From the NCBI RefSeq assembly GCF_039973015.1, contig NZ_JBDWLT010000005.1, positions 90,507-154,506 of the forward strand: a stretch of 64,000 nucleotides of DNA, read 5' to 3'. Positions within the stretch are counted from its first letter, which is position 1; each line of letters opens with the position of its first letter. A program made the position numbers and the translations under genes. A model generated the notes under the pieces. It had not been told where the DNA came from and did no database searches. It worked only from the letters and a program-made list of their open reading frames with translations. The stretch comes from Parvibaculum sp039973015. GTDB taxonomy: Bacteria > Pseudomonadota > Alphaproteobacteria > Parvibaculales > Parvibaculaceae. This document shows positions 33,027 to 41,357 of this stretch, piece by piece.

Positions 33027-34052
33027 ATGACTGACTTCAAGACCATCATCGCGCGGCTCGCCGAGGGCCAGCCGCTCGACGTAGCCACTGCGCGCGACGC
33101 CTTCGAGACGGTCATGTCCGGCGAGGCGACGCCTGCGCAGATTGCAGCCTTCCTGATGGGGCTTCGTGTGCGCGGTGAGACCGTTGAGGAAATCACCGCT
33201 GGCGCCACCGTCATGCGCGAGCGCGCGCTCCGTGTCACCGCACCTGCGGATGCCATCGACATTGTCGGCACAGGCGGCGACGGCATTGGCACCTGGAATA
33301 TCTCGACCGCGACCGCCATCGTCGTCGCGGCGGCGGGTGTTCCGGTCGCAAAACACGGTAATCGCAAGGCCTCCTCTCTTTCGGGCACTGCAGATGCCTT
33401 GCAGGAACTCGGCGTCAATCTCGACATCGATCCAGCCACCATCGCAAAGTGCATCGAGAAGGCCGGCATCGGTTTCATGTTCGCGCAGGCGCATCACGCT
33501 GCCATGAAGCATGTCGCGCCGGTGCGCGGCGATCTCGGCATCAAGACCGTCTTCAACATGCTCGGACCGCTTTCCAACCCCGCTCTCGTGAAGCGGCAAT
33601 TGCTCGGCGTCTTCGCCGCTTCCTGGGTCGAGCCCTTCGCCGAGGTGCTCCGCAATCTGGGCTCGACAAGTGCATGGGTCGTTCACGGCTCGGATGGCAT
33701 GGACGAAATCACGACGACGGGTCCGACCGCCGTCGCCGAATTGAAGGATGGCAAGATCCGCATCTTCGAGGTAACGCCGGAAGAAGCAGGTCTCCGCCGT
33801 GTCTCCATCGATGAATTGAAAGGTGGCGACCCGGCCGAGAACGCAGCGGCCATCCGTCGCCTCTTCGATGGCGAACCGGGCGCATACCGCGATATCGTGC
33901 TGCTCAACACCGCCGCCGCTCTGATCGTCTCCGGCAAGGCGGCGAGCCTGAAGGAAGGCGTCGGAGCCGCGGCCAGGATCGTCGATAGCGGGGCCGCAAG
34001 GGAAACGCTTGCGAAACTCGTTGCCGCCTCGAACGGAAAGTCCGATGGCTGA
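33027..34052 (+). CDS. trpD: anthranilate phosphoribosyltransferase
   Basis: The 341-residue protein has the PRPP-binding G-T-G-G-D-G segment, K-H-G-N-R-K-A-S-S (anthranilate/Mg site) and M-F-A-Q-A-H-H-A-A-M-K. It transfers phosphoribose to anthranilate. A G-rich ribosome site precedes ATG 33027. The last eight bases overlap the trpC start (ATGGCTGA), so the two are coupled. Confidence 0.97.
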   Translation: MTDFKTIIARLAEGQPLDVATARDAFETVMSGEATPAQIAAFLMGLRVRGETVEEITAGATVMRERALRVTAPADAIDIVGTGGDGIGTWNISTATAIVVAAAGVPVAKHGNRKASSLSGTADALQELGVNLDIDPATIAKCIEKAGIGFMFAQAHHAAMKHVAPVRGDLGIKTVFNMLGPLSNPALVKRQLLGVFAASWVEPFAEVLRNLGSTSAWVVHGSDGMDEITTTGPTAVAELKDGKIRIFEVTPEEAGLRRVSIDELKGGDPAENAAAIRRLFDGEPGAYRDIVLLNTAAALIVSGKAASLKEGVGAAARIVDSGAARETLAKLVAASNGKSDG

Positions 34053-34842
34053 CATTCTCGAAAAGATTGGCGCCTACAAGCTCGACGAGATCGCCGAGGC
34101 AAAGCGTGCGCATCCGCTTTCTTCCGTGGAAGATGCAGCGCATTCCGCATCGCCCGTTCGCGGTTTTGCCTCTGCGCTCCGCGCTCGCACCGATGCGGGG
34201 GCTTACGCCCTCATTGCCGAGATCAAGAAGGCAAGCCCCTCAAAGGGCCTCATCCGGGCTGATTTCGATCCGCCTGCCCTCGCCCGCGCCTATGAAGCAG
34301 GTGGCGCCGCGTGTCTTTCCGTTTTGACGGACGGCCCTTCATTCCAGGGCGCGCCGGATTATCTTGCAACCGCTCGCGCCGCAACCGCGCTTCCCGTCAT
34401 CCGCAAGGACTTCATGTACGATACCTATCAGGTGGCGGAAGCGCGCGCGATGGGAGCGGATGCCATTCTCATCATCATGGCGGCCGTTTCGGACGCGCAG
34501 GCGAAGGAACTCGAAGAAGCGGCGTTCGGCTGGAAGATGGATGTGCTGGTCGAAGTTCACAACGAGGAAGAGCTGACCCGTGCCCTCGCCCTCAAAAGCC
34601 CGCTCCTCGGCATCAACAACCGCAACCTCAAGACCTTCGAGACGACGCTCGCCACAACGGAGCGGCTTGCTCCTCTTGTTCCCGGCGACCGTCTCATCGT
34701 GGGTGAGAGCGGAATCTTCACGCATGACGATCTTGTTCGCCTTTCCAAAGTTGGTGTGCGGACATTCCTGGTGGGTGAGAGCTTGATGAGGAAGGAAAAT
34801 GTGGAGGCAGCAACACGCATGTTGCTGGCGGGTTCCGCCTGA
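34045..34842 (+). CDS. trpC: indole-3-glycerol phosphate synthase
   Basis: The 265-residue barrel shows I-A-E-I-K-K-A-S-P-S-K-G near 64-75, L-P-V-I-R-K-D-F-M-Y-D-T-Y-Q, L-L-G-I-N-N-R-N-L-K-T-F and V-G-E-S-G-I-F-T. It converts CdRP to indole-3-glycerol phosphate. It overlaps trpD by eight bases; the trpFBA genes are not in the window, so the pathway is split. Confidence 0.97.
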   Translation: MADILEKIGAYKLDEIAEAKRAHPLSSVEDAAHSASPVRGFASALRARTDAGAYALIAEIKKASPSKGLIRADFDPPALARAYEAGGAACLSVLTDGPSFQGAPDYLATARAATALPVIRKDFMYDTYQVAEARAMGADAILIIMAAVSDAQAKELEEAAFGWKMDVLVEVHNEEELTRALALKSPLLGINNRNLKTFETTLATTERLAPLVPGDRLIVGESGIFTHDDLVRLSKVGVRTFLVGESLMRKENVEAATRMLLAGSA

Positions 34843-34953
34843 ACGCAGGTGCATAACCGGCTGGCACCGGAAACCGGGGGTTAAATTCTCACGGAAGACG
34901 CTGCCCGCTCCACCCTTGTCCCCGCCTATGGGGACAAAGCCCCGGAATGTTAC

Positions 34954-34983
34954 GTTTTGATGACGTTTCGATGACAGTCGGCC
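34954..34983. repeat. Copy 1 of a 30-bp element with 11-bp spaced GATGAC units
   Basis: GTTTTGATGACGTT, then TC, then GATGACAGTCGGCC, lies 15 bp before the acetyltransferase ATG. A near copy (27 of 30 bases identical) occurs on the minus strand at 59454-59425. The TGACG/TGACA units are spaced 11 bp apart, like the half-sites of a Pho box read on the opposite strand, but orientation does not fit a standard Pho promoter. Confidence 0.45.
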
Positions 34984-34998
34984 GTCAGGAAGCCCGAA

Positions 34999-35508
34999 AT
35001 GACCTATGATATCCGCACCTCAAGGCCACAGGATTTTGCTCTTTTCGGCGAAATCGAGAATGCCGCCGGTGCCCTTTTTGCCGATGCCGGGATGCCTGAA
35101 ATCGCCGCACACGAGCCCACCGACCTTGAATTCATAGAAGCCGCCGCACGCACCGGTGCCGTCCTTGTCGCGACCGCAGACGACACCCCTACCGGCTTCA
35201 TTCTTTCGGCCCCGCTCGATCGGGCGATGCACATTTTTGAATTATCCGTACACCCCCTACATGGACGAAACGGTCTCGGCCGCAGGCTTGTCGAGGCTGT
35301 CTGCGCGCATGCCGCGAATGATGGCTTTCCTGCCGTTACACTTTCGACCTTTCGCGACCTCCCATGGAACGGACCATTCTACCGTTCCTGCGGATTCCGC
35401 GAGCTCGAACGCCATGAGTGGACGCCCGCCCTTCTTCTCGCCCATTATCGCGAGGAAGATCTTGGCTTGCCGCTCAACCGCCGATGCTTCATGCGCAAAG
35501 ACCTGTAA
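34999..35508 (+). CDS. GNAT family N-acetyltransferase
   Basis: The 169-residue protein has the GNAT fold: an N-terminal I-R-T-S-R-P-Q-D-F region, then I-F-E-L-S-V-H-P-L-H-G-R-N-G-L-G-R-R-L-V-E near 75-95 (motif A with the acetyl-CoA-binding R/Q-x-x-G-x-G/A) and P-F-Y-R-S-C-G-F-R-E-L. Substrate is unknown. AGGA precedes the ATG, and kdsA starts 36 bp after its stop, so it may share the kdsA transcript. Confidence 0.9.
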   Translation: MTYDIRTSRPQDFALFGEIENAAGALFADAGMPEIAAHEPTDLEFIEAAARTGAVLVATADDTPTGFILSAPLDRAMHIFELSVHPLHGRNGLGRRLVEAVCAHAANDGFPAVTLSTFRDLPWNGPFYRSCGFRELERHEWTPALLLAHYREEDLGLPLNRRCFMRKDL

Positions 35509-35544
35509 GATACAGACCGCCAACAAGGAAAGTGACGTTAGATC

Positions 35545-36393
35545 ATGACCGTTCTCAAGCTTCCCAAATGGAACATGGCAATCGGCGATGGCGAGCCGCT
35601 TCTCTGCATCGCTGGCCTCAATGTTCTTGAGGATCTCGATCTCACGGTCGCAACGGCGGAGCACCTGAAGGCGGTGCTCGACGAGTTGAAACTTCCGTTC
35701 ATCTTCAAGGCAAGCTTCGACAAGGCAAACCGCTCCTCGATCAAAAGCTATCGCGGGCCGGGTCTGAAAGATGGCCTTGCGATGCTGGCTGAAGTGAAGC
35801 AGCGCTTCAACGTCCCGATTTGCACAGACATCCATGAAGTTGATCAGGCTGAGGCAATCGCCGAAGTTGCCGATCTCGTACAAATACCGGCTTTCCTTTG
35901 CCGCCAGACGGATCTGGTCGTGGCCGCAGCGCGTGCCACACACAAGGCGAGAGGCCTTCTTCATGTGAAGAAAGGCCAGTTCCTCGCACCCTGGGATTGC
36001 CGCAACATCGTCTCGAAAATCAAGGAAGCCTGCGGCGAAGACATCACGATCCTCTGCGAGCGCGGCAACTCCTTTGGCTATAATAACCTTGTTGTCGACA
36101 TGCTGGCCTTCGATGAAATGAAGAAGCTTGGCGCGCCCGTGACTATCGATGCGACCCACGCCGTGCAACTTCCGGGCGCCGACCCGCGTACGCAAGGCGC
36201 TTCCACCGGCGGCCGCCGCGAAGGCGTTCCCGTCATCGCAAAAGCTGCTGTGGCGTCCGGTGCAAACGGGGTCTTCCTGGAGTTTCATCCGGACCCGGAC
36301 AAGGCGCTTTGCGACGGCCCGAGCTGCCTCCCGCTCGACGGCGCGTCAAAACTCTTCGCGAGCCTCAAGGCCATTCACTCGGCAGCAAACTGA
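35545..36393 (+). CDS. kdsA: 3-deoxy-8-phosphooctulonate synthase
   Basis: The 282-residue protein condenses phosphoenolpyruvate and arabinose 5-phosphate to KDO-8-phosphate, the first committed KDO step for lipopolysaccharide. F-K-A-S-F-D-K-A-N-R-S-S, D-I-H-E-V-D-Q-A, K-K-G-Q-F-L-A-P-W-D and D-A-T-H-A-V-Q-L-P-G are visible. Asn26 in A-G-L-N-V-L-E occupies the position that is Cys in metal-dependent enzymes, so it belongs to the metal-independent class as in E. coli. In many relatives kdsA follows pyrG; here it sits between an acetyltransferase and moaC. Confidence 0.97.
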   Translation: MTVLKLPKWNMAIGDGEPLLCIAGLNVLEDLDLTVATAEHLKAVLDELKLPFIFKASFDKANRSSIKSYRGPGLKDGLAMLAEVKQRFNVPICTDIHEVDQAEAIAEVADLVQIPAFLCRQTDLVVAAARATHKARGLLHVKKGQFLAPWDCRNIVSKIKEACGEDITILCERGNSFGYNNLVVDMLAFDEMKKLGAPVTIDATHAVQLPGADPRTQGASTGGRREGVPVIAKAAVASGANGVFLEFHPDPDKALCDGPSCLPLDGASKLFASLKAIHSAAN

Positions 36394-36427
36394 CGGACGA
36401 AACGGCAGCCCACGAAAGGCTTTTCAA

Positions 36428-36910
36428 TTGGCCGGAAAGAAACTGACGCATCTCGACGACAAGGGCGCGGCCCGCATGGTGGACGTGGCAGAGAAGCCCG
36501 TCACCTCGCGCAGTGCGACCGCGAAGGGCCGCATCACGATGAAGGCCGCAACGCTGAACCTCATTCTCGGCGACGGCCTGAAGAAAGGGAATGCCCTTGA
36601 GGTTGCAAGGCTCGCGGGCATCATGGCGGCAAAGAAAACATCCGATCTCATTCCGCTTTGCCACCCTCTCGCCATATCCAGGGTCGAGGTTGAACTTCGC
36701 CCTGACAAGAAGAGCAATTCCGTTGAAGTCGAGGCCACGGTGAAAGTTTCCGGGCAGACCGGTGTCGAAATGGAAGCGCTCACGGCCGTCAGCGTCACCT
36801 GTCTCACACTCTACGACATGGCAAAGGCAGTCGACCGCGGGATGAAAATCGGCGACATCAGGCTGACCCGGAAATCGGGAGGCAAGTCAGGCGACTACGA
36901 GGCGAGATAA
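36428..36910 (+). CDS. moaC: cyclic pyranopterin monophosphate synthase
   Basis: The 160-residue protein has K-K-T-S-D-L-I-P-L-C-H-P-L-A-I, E-V-E-A-T-V-K-V-S-G-Q-T-G-V-E-M-E-A-L-T-A-V-S and D-R-G-M-K-I-G-D-I-R-L, all MoaC signatures. It forms cPMP in molybdopterin synthesis. No ATG fits; the TTG at 36428 gives the normal N-terminus (M-A-G-K-K-L-T-H-L-D) and has AAAGG eight bases upstream, so I use TTG. moeA follows after two bases. Confidence 0.95.
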   Translation: MAGKKLTHLDDKGAARMVDVAEKPVTSRSATAKGRITMKAATLNLILGDGLKKGNALEVARLAGIMAAKKTSDLIPLCHPLAISRVEVELRPDKKSNSVEVEATVKVSGQTGVEMEALTAVSVTCLTLYDMAKAVDRGMKIGDIRLTRKSGGKSGDYEAR

Positions 36911-36912
36911 AG

Positions 36913-38124
36913 ATGGCAAAGCAGCCTCTCCTTCCCGTCGAGGATGCGCGGACGCGGATTCTGGCGGCACTGCATACAACACCTGTTGAGTCTGTTTCAC
37001 TCGCAGAAGCCCTTGGGCGTGTGCTTGCTGAAGAAGCCATTGCACGGCGCACTCAGCCGCCCGCCGATCTTTCGGCAATGGACGGCTATGCCGTGCGCGT
37101 TGAAGATGTTGCTTCCGTTCCCGTCCAGCTCAAGGTCGTCGGCGAAGCGCCCGCAGGCAGCTCTTATCCCAAACATCTCGCCAAGGGTGAGGCCGTTCGT
37201 ATCTTCACCGGTGCTGCATTGCCGCGCGGTGCCGACGCGATCGTCATTCAGGAAGATACAGAGCGTGACGGCAATACCGTCACCATCAGGGAGGCCGTGA
37301 AAGCCGGGCGGCATGTTCGGCCATGCGGTCTCGATTTTCGTACCGGCGATGCAGGCATGCCCGCAGGCCGCAGACTTTCACCTGCCGATATCGCATTCGC
37401 TGCCGCAATGAACCTCGCAACGCTGAATGTTCACAAGCGCCCCGTCATTGCTTTCTTTTCGACCGGTGACGAACTCGTGCCTCCGGGAACGGAGCCGGGA
37501 GCGAACCAGATTATTTCCGCAAATAATGACGGGCTGGCCGCTCTCATCATCGAAGCAGGCGGCATTCCGCTCGACCTCGGCATTGCACCCGATCGCGTCG
37601 GCGCCATTCGGGAAGCTGCAGAGCGCGCAGGCGCGGCCGACATGCTCGTCACTCTTGGTGGCGCCTCCGTCGGCGATCACGATCTCGTGCAGGAAGCGTT
37701 GAGCCCGCTCGGTCTCGATATCGACTTCTGGAAGATCGCAATGCGTCCTGGCAAGCCGCTCATGTATGGCTCGCTCGACGGCAAACCGATGCTCGGCCTG
37801 CCGGGCAATCCGGTTTCCGCTCTCGTCTGCGCGACACTTTTCCTGAAGCCTGCCATTCAGCGCATGCAAGGTGGCGACAGCGCCCTTCACACTGGCATCG
37901 CGCGGCTGGGGCGGGACATGCCCGCCAACGACGCTCGCGAGAATTATGTTCGCGCCGGGCTCGACCATGTTCATGACGAACTGCCCGTTGCCACACCATT
38001 CGAAGTGCAGGACAGCTCCATGCTTTCCATCCTGGCCGATGCGGGTTGCCTGATCGTTCGCGCACCTGGCGCAGAGGCAGCCAGGGCCGGCACCATCGTT
38101 TCGGTTTTGCCCCTCAGGATGTGA
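36913..38124 (+). CDS. moeA: molybdopterin molybdenumtransferase
   Basis: The 403-residue protein has the MoeA layout: L-S-A-M-D-G-Y-A-V-R near 55-64, I-F-T-G-A-A-L-P-R-G-A-D-A-I-V, the MPT-binding F-F-S-T-G-D-E-L and G-G-A-S-V-G-D-H-D-L, and L-P-G-N-P-V-S-A-L near 293. It inserts molybdate into molybdopterin with MogA-type partners. It forms a moaC-moeA pair. Its stop lies just before the lexA promoter. Confidence 0.96.
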   Translation: MAKQPLLPVEDARTRILAALHTTPVESVSLAEALGRVLAEEAIARRTQPPADLSAMDGYAVRVEDVASVPVQLKVVGEAPAGSSYPKHLAKGEAVRIFTGAALPRGADAIVIQEDTERDGNTVTIREAVKAGRHVRPCGLDFRTGDAGMPAGRRLSPADIAFAAAMNLATLNVHKRPVIAFFSTGDELVPPGTEPGANQIISANNDGLAALIIEAGGIPLDLGIAPDRVGAIREAAERAGAADMLVTLGGASVGDHDLVQEALSPLGLDIDFWKIAMRPGKPLMYGSLDGKPMLGLPGNPVSALVCATLFLKPAIQRMQGGDSALHTGIARLGRDMPANDARENYVRAGLDHVHDELPVATPFEVQDSSMLSILADAGCLIVRAPGAEAARAGTIVSVLPLRM

Positions 38125-38141
38125 CTTATCCACAAATGCGC

Positions 38142-38196
38142 TTGACACATACAGGAGAACTAAACTAGAACGGCTGCGAACGTTTTTGTTTTGTTC
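38142..38196 (+). promoter_or_regulatory. lexA promoter with SOS box
   Basis: TTGACA (38142-38147) is followed 17 bp later by CTAGAA (38165-38170). A perfect alphaproteobacterial SOS box, GAAC-TAAACTA-GAAC (38157-38171), overlaps the -10. A second degenerate box in the other orientation, GTTT-TTGTTTT-GTTC, lies at 38182-38196. The arrangement fits LexA autorepression. Confidence 0.85.
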
Positions 38197-38238
38197 CGAG
38201 GGCCGACGGTCCCGAAACGAACGGAGGGGCAAGGACCA

Positions 38239-38955
38239 ATGCTGACGCGCAAGCAACACGAACTGCTGATGTTTATCCATGAGCGGATCAAGGAAGGCGG
38301 CGTTTCCCCCAGCTTTGACGAGATGAAGGAGGCTTTGGACCTCCGCTCGAAATCCGGCATACACCGTCTCATTACAGCGCTTGAAGAGCGCGGATTCATC
38401 CGCCGCCTGCCGCACCGGGCCCGCGCCCTCGAAATTCTCAAGCTTCCCGAATCGGCCTCGCCAAGCCTCGCCATAGCACGCGGCGGAAAAGGCTTCTCAC
38501 CGAGCGTTATCGAAGGCGGGGCACAGATGAAGCCCGCGAGCCGCGATCTCGCGCCTGCGCGCGAACCCAGCGACAGTATGACGCTCTCCGTCATGGGCCG
38601 CATCGCAGCAGGCACCCCCATTGAGGCGCTGCAGGAAGAAAGTCACCAGGTCAGTGTTCCGCTCAGCCTGCTCGGCTCGGGCGAACACTATGCGCTTGAG
38701 GTGAAGGGCGACTCGATGATCGAAGCCGGTATCCTCGATGGTGACACAGTGCTCATACAGCGTTGCGACACCGCGACCAGTGGTGAGATCGTTGTTGCGC
38801 TCGTCGATGGATATGAGGCGACACTGAAGCGGCTTCGCAAGAAGGGCGACTCGATTGCGCTCGAAGCCGCGAACCCCGCCTATGAGACTCGCATTTTCGG
38901 CCCGGATCGCGTCAGGGTACAGGGAAAGCTTGTCGGGCTTCTTCGGCGTTACTGA
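38239..38955 (+). CDS. lexA: SOS response repressor LexA
   Basis: The 238-residue protein has the winged-helix DNA-binding domain (M-L-T-R-K-Q-H-E-L-L, S-P-S-F-D-E-M-K-E-A-L) and a peptidase S24 domain. The self-cleavage site is Ala124-Gly125 (R-I-A-A-G-T-P), and the Ser-Lys dyad is Ser159 (K-G-D-S-M) and Lys197 (E-A-T-L-K-R). The linker is longer than in E. coli, as in many alphaproteobacteria. ATG 38239 is chosen for the conserved N-terminus. Its 3' end overlaps that of comEC by 7 bases in convergent orientation. Confidence 0.97.
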   Translation: MLTRKQHELLMFIHERIKEGGVSPSFDEMKEALDLRSKSGIHRLITALEERGFIRRLPHRARALEILKLPESASPSLAIARGGKGFSPSVIEGGAQMKPASRDLAPAREPSDSMTLSVMGRIAAGTPIEALQEESHQVSVPLSLLGSGEHYALEVKGDSMIEAGILDGDTVLIQRCDTATSGEIVVALVDGYEATLKRLRKKGDSIALEAANPAYETRIFGPDRVRVQGKLVGLLRRY

Positions 38956-41168
38956 TTCTTCAAGCTCCTCTGGACCCACGGCCGCACGCCGCGCACCTGT
39001 TTCGCAGTGACTGTCTGCAGCTGGCCTCCCTCGCCCAGAGTGATCGCAGTTGCGCCATTGCGCCAGAAAAAGAAATAATCAAGCAACAGCCGTGCGGCGC
39101 ATTCCTTTCTTATTTGGCGAGGAACGGAAACCGCCGCGATAACAATCTCACTTCGCTCGCAATCTTCGACAACGGCTCCCAAAGTTTCTGGAAAGGCAAC
39201 AGATGGGCGCTCCCGCTCGCTATAGGCGCATCCCCGCCCGTCGCATTTCATGAAGTCGGATCGCGCAGCTTCCCGCGCCGTTCTTGCGTCCCCCTCGTAA
39301 CGCAACCATTGTCCTGCCGTGTAGGATGGACGGGATGCCGTAAACACGAGGTGTCCGTCAGCGCCACGAACCGCGAAGAGCGCCGCATCGCGGTCCACCA
39401 GAATATCCGGCTTCGGTCCGCTCCCCCAAAGCCCCAGTCCAACAACAATCGGCAAGATTCCCGCATAGCGCCAGCTTGCGCGCCAAAGCGTGAGCCACAA
39501 TGCACCCAGCACCGTGATCACCAGCGCCGAGAGCGGTGCCGCGGGGACCATACGATCCGCGCCATTCCAGGCTGCAACTTCATGGGCGATCGCGAGCATA
39601 CCATCGACGCCCTTTCCCATCGCCCATAGCGCAGGGCCATCCAACCCCAGCGGCATAAGTAAAAGCGAGACGAGTGCCATTGGCATAACCACAATGCCGA
39701 CGAGCGGCATAGCGGCCATATTGCCGGCGAGGCCGTAAATCGCGATCCGGTTGAAATGAAAGGCGGCAATAACGCCGGTTGCAGTGCCTGCAACGATGCT
39801 CGTCAATGCAATGCCGAGTATGTAGGCAAAGGCCCGCGATATGAGCGCCTCGACACCTGCTGCGCGCGGCCTCGATGTCCATCGGCGTACCGGCTCACTT
39901 TCGTAAAAGGCAATCAGCGCGATCACCGCCGAGAAGGACATCTGGAAGCTTGCGCCGATAAGACTTTCCGGACGCCACAGCAGGATGACGGTAGCCGCAA
40001 GCATTACATTCCGCATACTGAGTGCAGGCCTGTCCAGCAGCACAGCGAGAAACATGAGACAGATCATGATCCAGGCGCGCTGCGTTGCCACCGCTGCTCC
40101 CGATATCACCAAGTAAAAGGTCGCCCCGAGAATGGCGACGGCCGCGGCCCATTTCTTGATCGGGTAGCGGAGTGCGAGCCCCGGAACAAGGACCAGGCAC
40201 ATCCGGACCGCCCAAAAGAGCGACCCTGCAAAGAGCACCATATGGAGCCCGGAAATCGAGAGCACATGGTAGATGCCTGCGGCCCGCAAATCGACCGAAA
40301 CAGGATCAGGGATACTTGCTCGTTCTCCTGTAATGAGGGCGGCAGCAACCGCACCGCCGGTGCCACCGATTTTGGAACGGATACGGTCGCCGATACTCAT
40401 GCGGAGAATGGTCAGGGACTCCCCCATGCCAGTGGGAGGCACCGTCTCCTCTGGTGCTGTGTAGGCAAACCCAACGGCGCCGAGTGAAGAGAACCAGGAT
40501 TGCCTTGCGAAATCAAAACCATAGGGCAACACAGGCTCAGGCGGGGGCATGAGCCGGGCGCGCAGGTTCACTTCCGCGCCGGGCCTCAGAGTTGCATCGC
40601 GCAGCCTGATATTCACTTTCACCCGGGCCGGCAAATCCGCCGGCGACAGACGCCCGAACGCGGAAGGCGCAAGGATGGCCGACAAGGCGCCTGTTTCAGT
40701 TGTCTCGACGGACAAGACCTTCGCTGAGAGATTGCCTGCCATCGGTCGCTCGAGAACGGGGGCCGCAACGACATGACTTCGATAAGTCGTTGCCGCGAAG
40801 CCAATGACTACGCAAAGAACAGCCGCAGAGAAGGGAGCAAATATTGAGCTGTGCCGGGTCCGCCAAAGGGCCCAGGCCGCCGGCATCACAGGCATTAGCG
40901 CCAGCCAGAGAGGCGGCTCGGCAGGCAGGCCGAAATAGAGCGCCACCCCGATGCCAAGGAAGACCGGTATCCATAAAAAAAGACGGTCACTATCAGCAAC
41001 ATAAGCGTCGCTGAGCCAGACACCGCAGGCAGCCCCAGTTTCGCGTATGCGTTCCGTGAGCTTCCCTAGCGCTGGTCGCCGCCGTCCATCTGTCGCAATC
41101 GCCACAAAGGCCCCCCAAGCCAGATTTCCGAAGCTCCTCCATATCGTGAGGACTTCGCCTAACCCCAT
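38949..41168 (-). CDS. comEC: ComEC/Rec2 family competence protein
   Basis: The 739-residue protein has N-terminal helices and a DUF4131-type periplasmic domain (about 100-260). The Competence domain follows (about 265-550), with the conserved V-L-S-I-S-G-L-H-M-V segment and many helices, then a C-terminal soluble part. The metallo-beta-lactamase H-x-H-x-D-H motif seen in longer ComEC proteins is not visible. It should form the inner-membrane DNA uptake channel, although competence has not been inferred from other genes here. ATG 41168 follows an in-frame GTG. Confidence 0.9.
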   Translation of the reverse strand: MGLGEVLTIWRSFGNLAWGAFVAIATDGRRRPALGKLTERIRETGAACGVWLSDAYVADSDRLFLWIPVFLGIGVALYFGLPAEPPLWLALMPVMPAAWALWRTRHSSIFAPFSAAVLCVVIGFAATTYRSHVVAAPVLERPMAGNLSAKVLSVETTETGALSAILAPSAFGRLSPADLPARVKVNIRLRDATLRPGAEVNLRARLMPPPEPVLPYGFDFARQSWFSSLGAVGFAYTAPEETVPPTGMGESLTILRMSIGDRIRSKIGGTGGAVAAALITGERASIPDPVSVDLRAAGIYHVLSISGLHMVLFAGSLFWAVRMCLVLVPGLALRYPIKKWAAAVAILGATFYLVISGAAVATQRAWIMICLMFLAVLLDRPALSMRNVMLAATVILLWRPESLIGASFQMSFSAVIALIAFYESEPVRRWTSRPRAAGVEALISRAFAYILGIALTSIVAGTATGVIAAFHFNRIAIYGLAGNMAAMPLVGIVVMPMALVSLLLMPLGLDGPALWAMGKGVDGMLAIAHEVAAWNGADRMVPAAPLSALVITVLGALWLTLWRASWRYAGILPIVVGLGLWGSGPKPDILVDRDAALFAVRGADGHLVFTASRPSYTAGQWLRYEGDARTAREAARSDFMKCDGRGCAYSERERPSVAFPETLGAVVEDCERSEIVIAAVSVPRQIRKECAARLLLDYFFFWRNGATAITLGEGGQLQTVTAKQVRGVRPWVQRSLKNQ

Positions 41169-41357
41169 CACATCAAACGGCTTTTCGAGCGCTCGGCCCT
41201 TTGCATTTCGGGCTTACGCTGCGTTGCCGCAATGTGCTAGAAATCCCTGCCCCGCAGCTGACCCATAAAGCATCATTGCCATAATCCGGGTCAAAGCTTG
41301 CCAACATTTATTCGAGTTGCCTACCCGCGCGGCTGCGGCGCCGGATCGCAGGAGATC

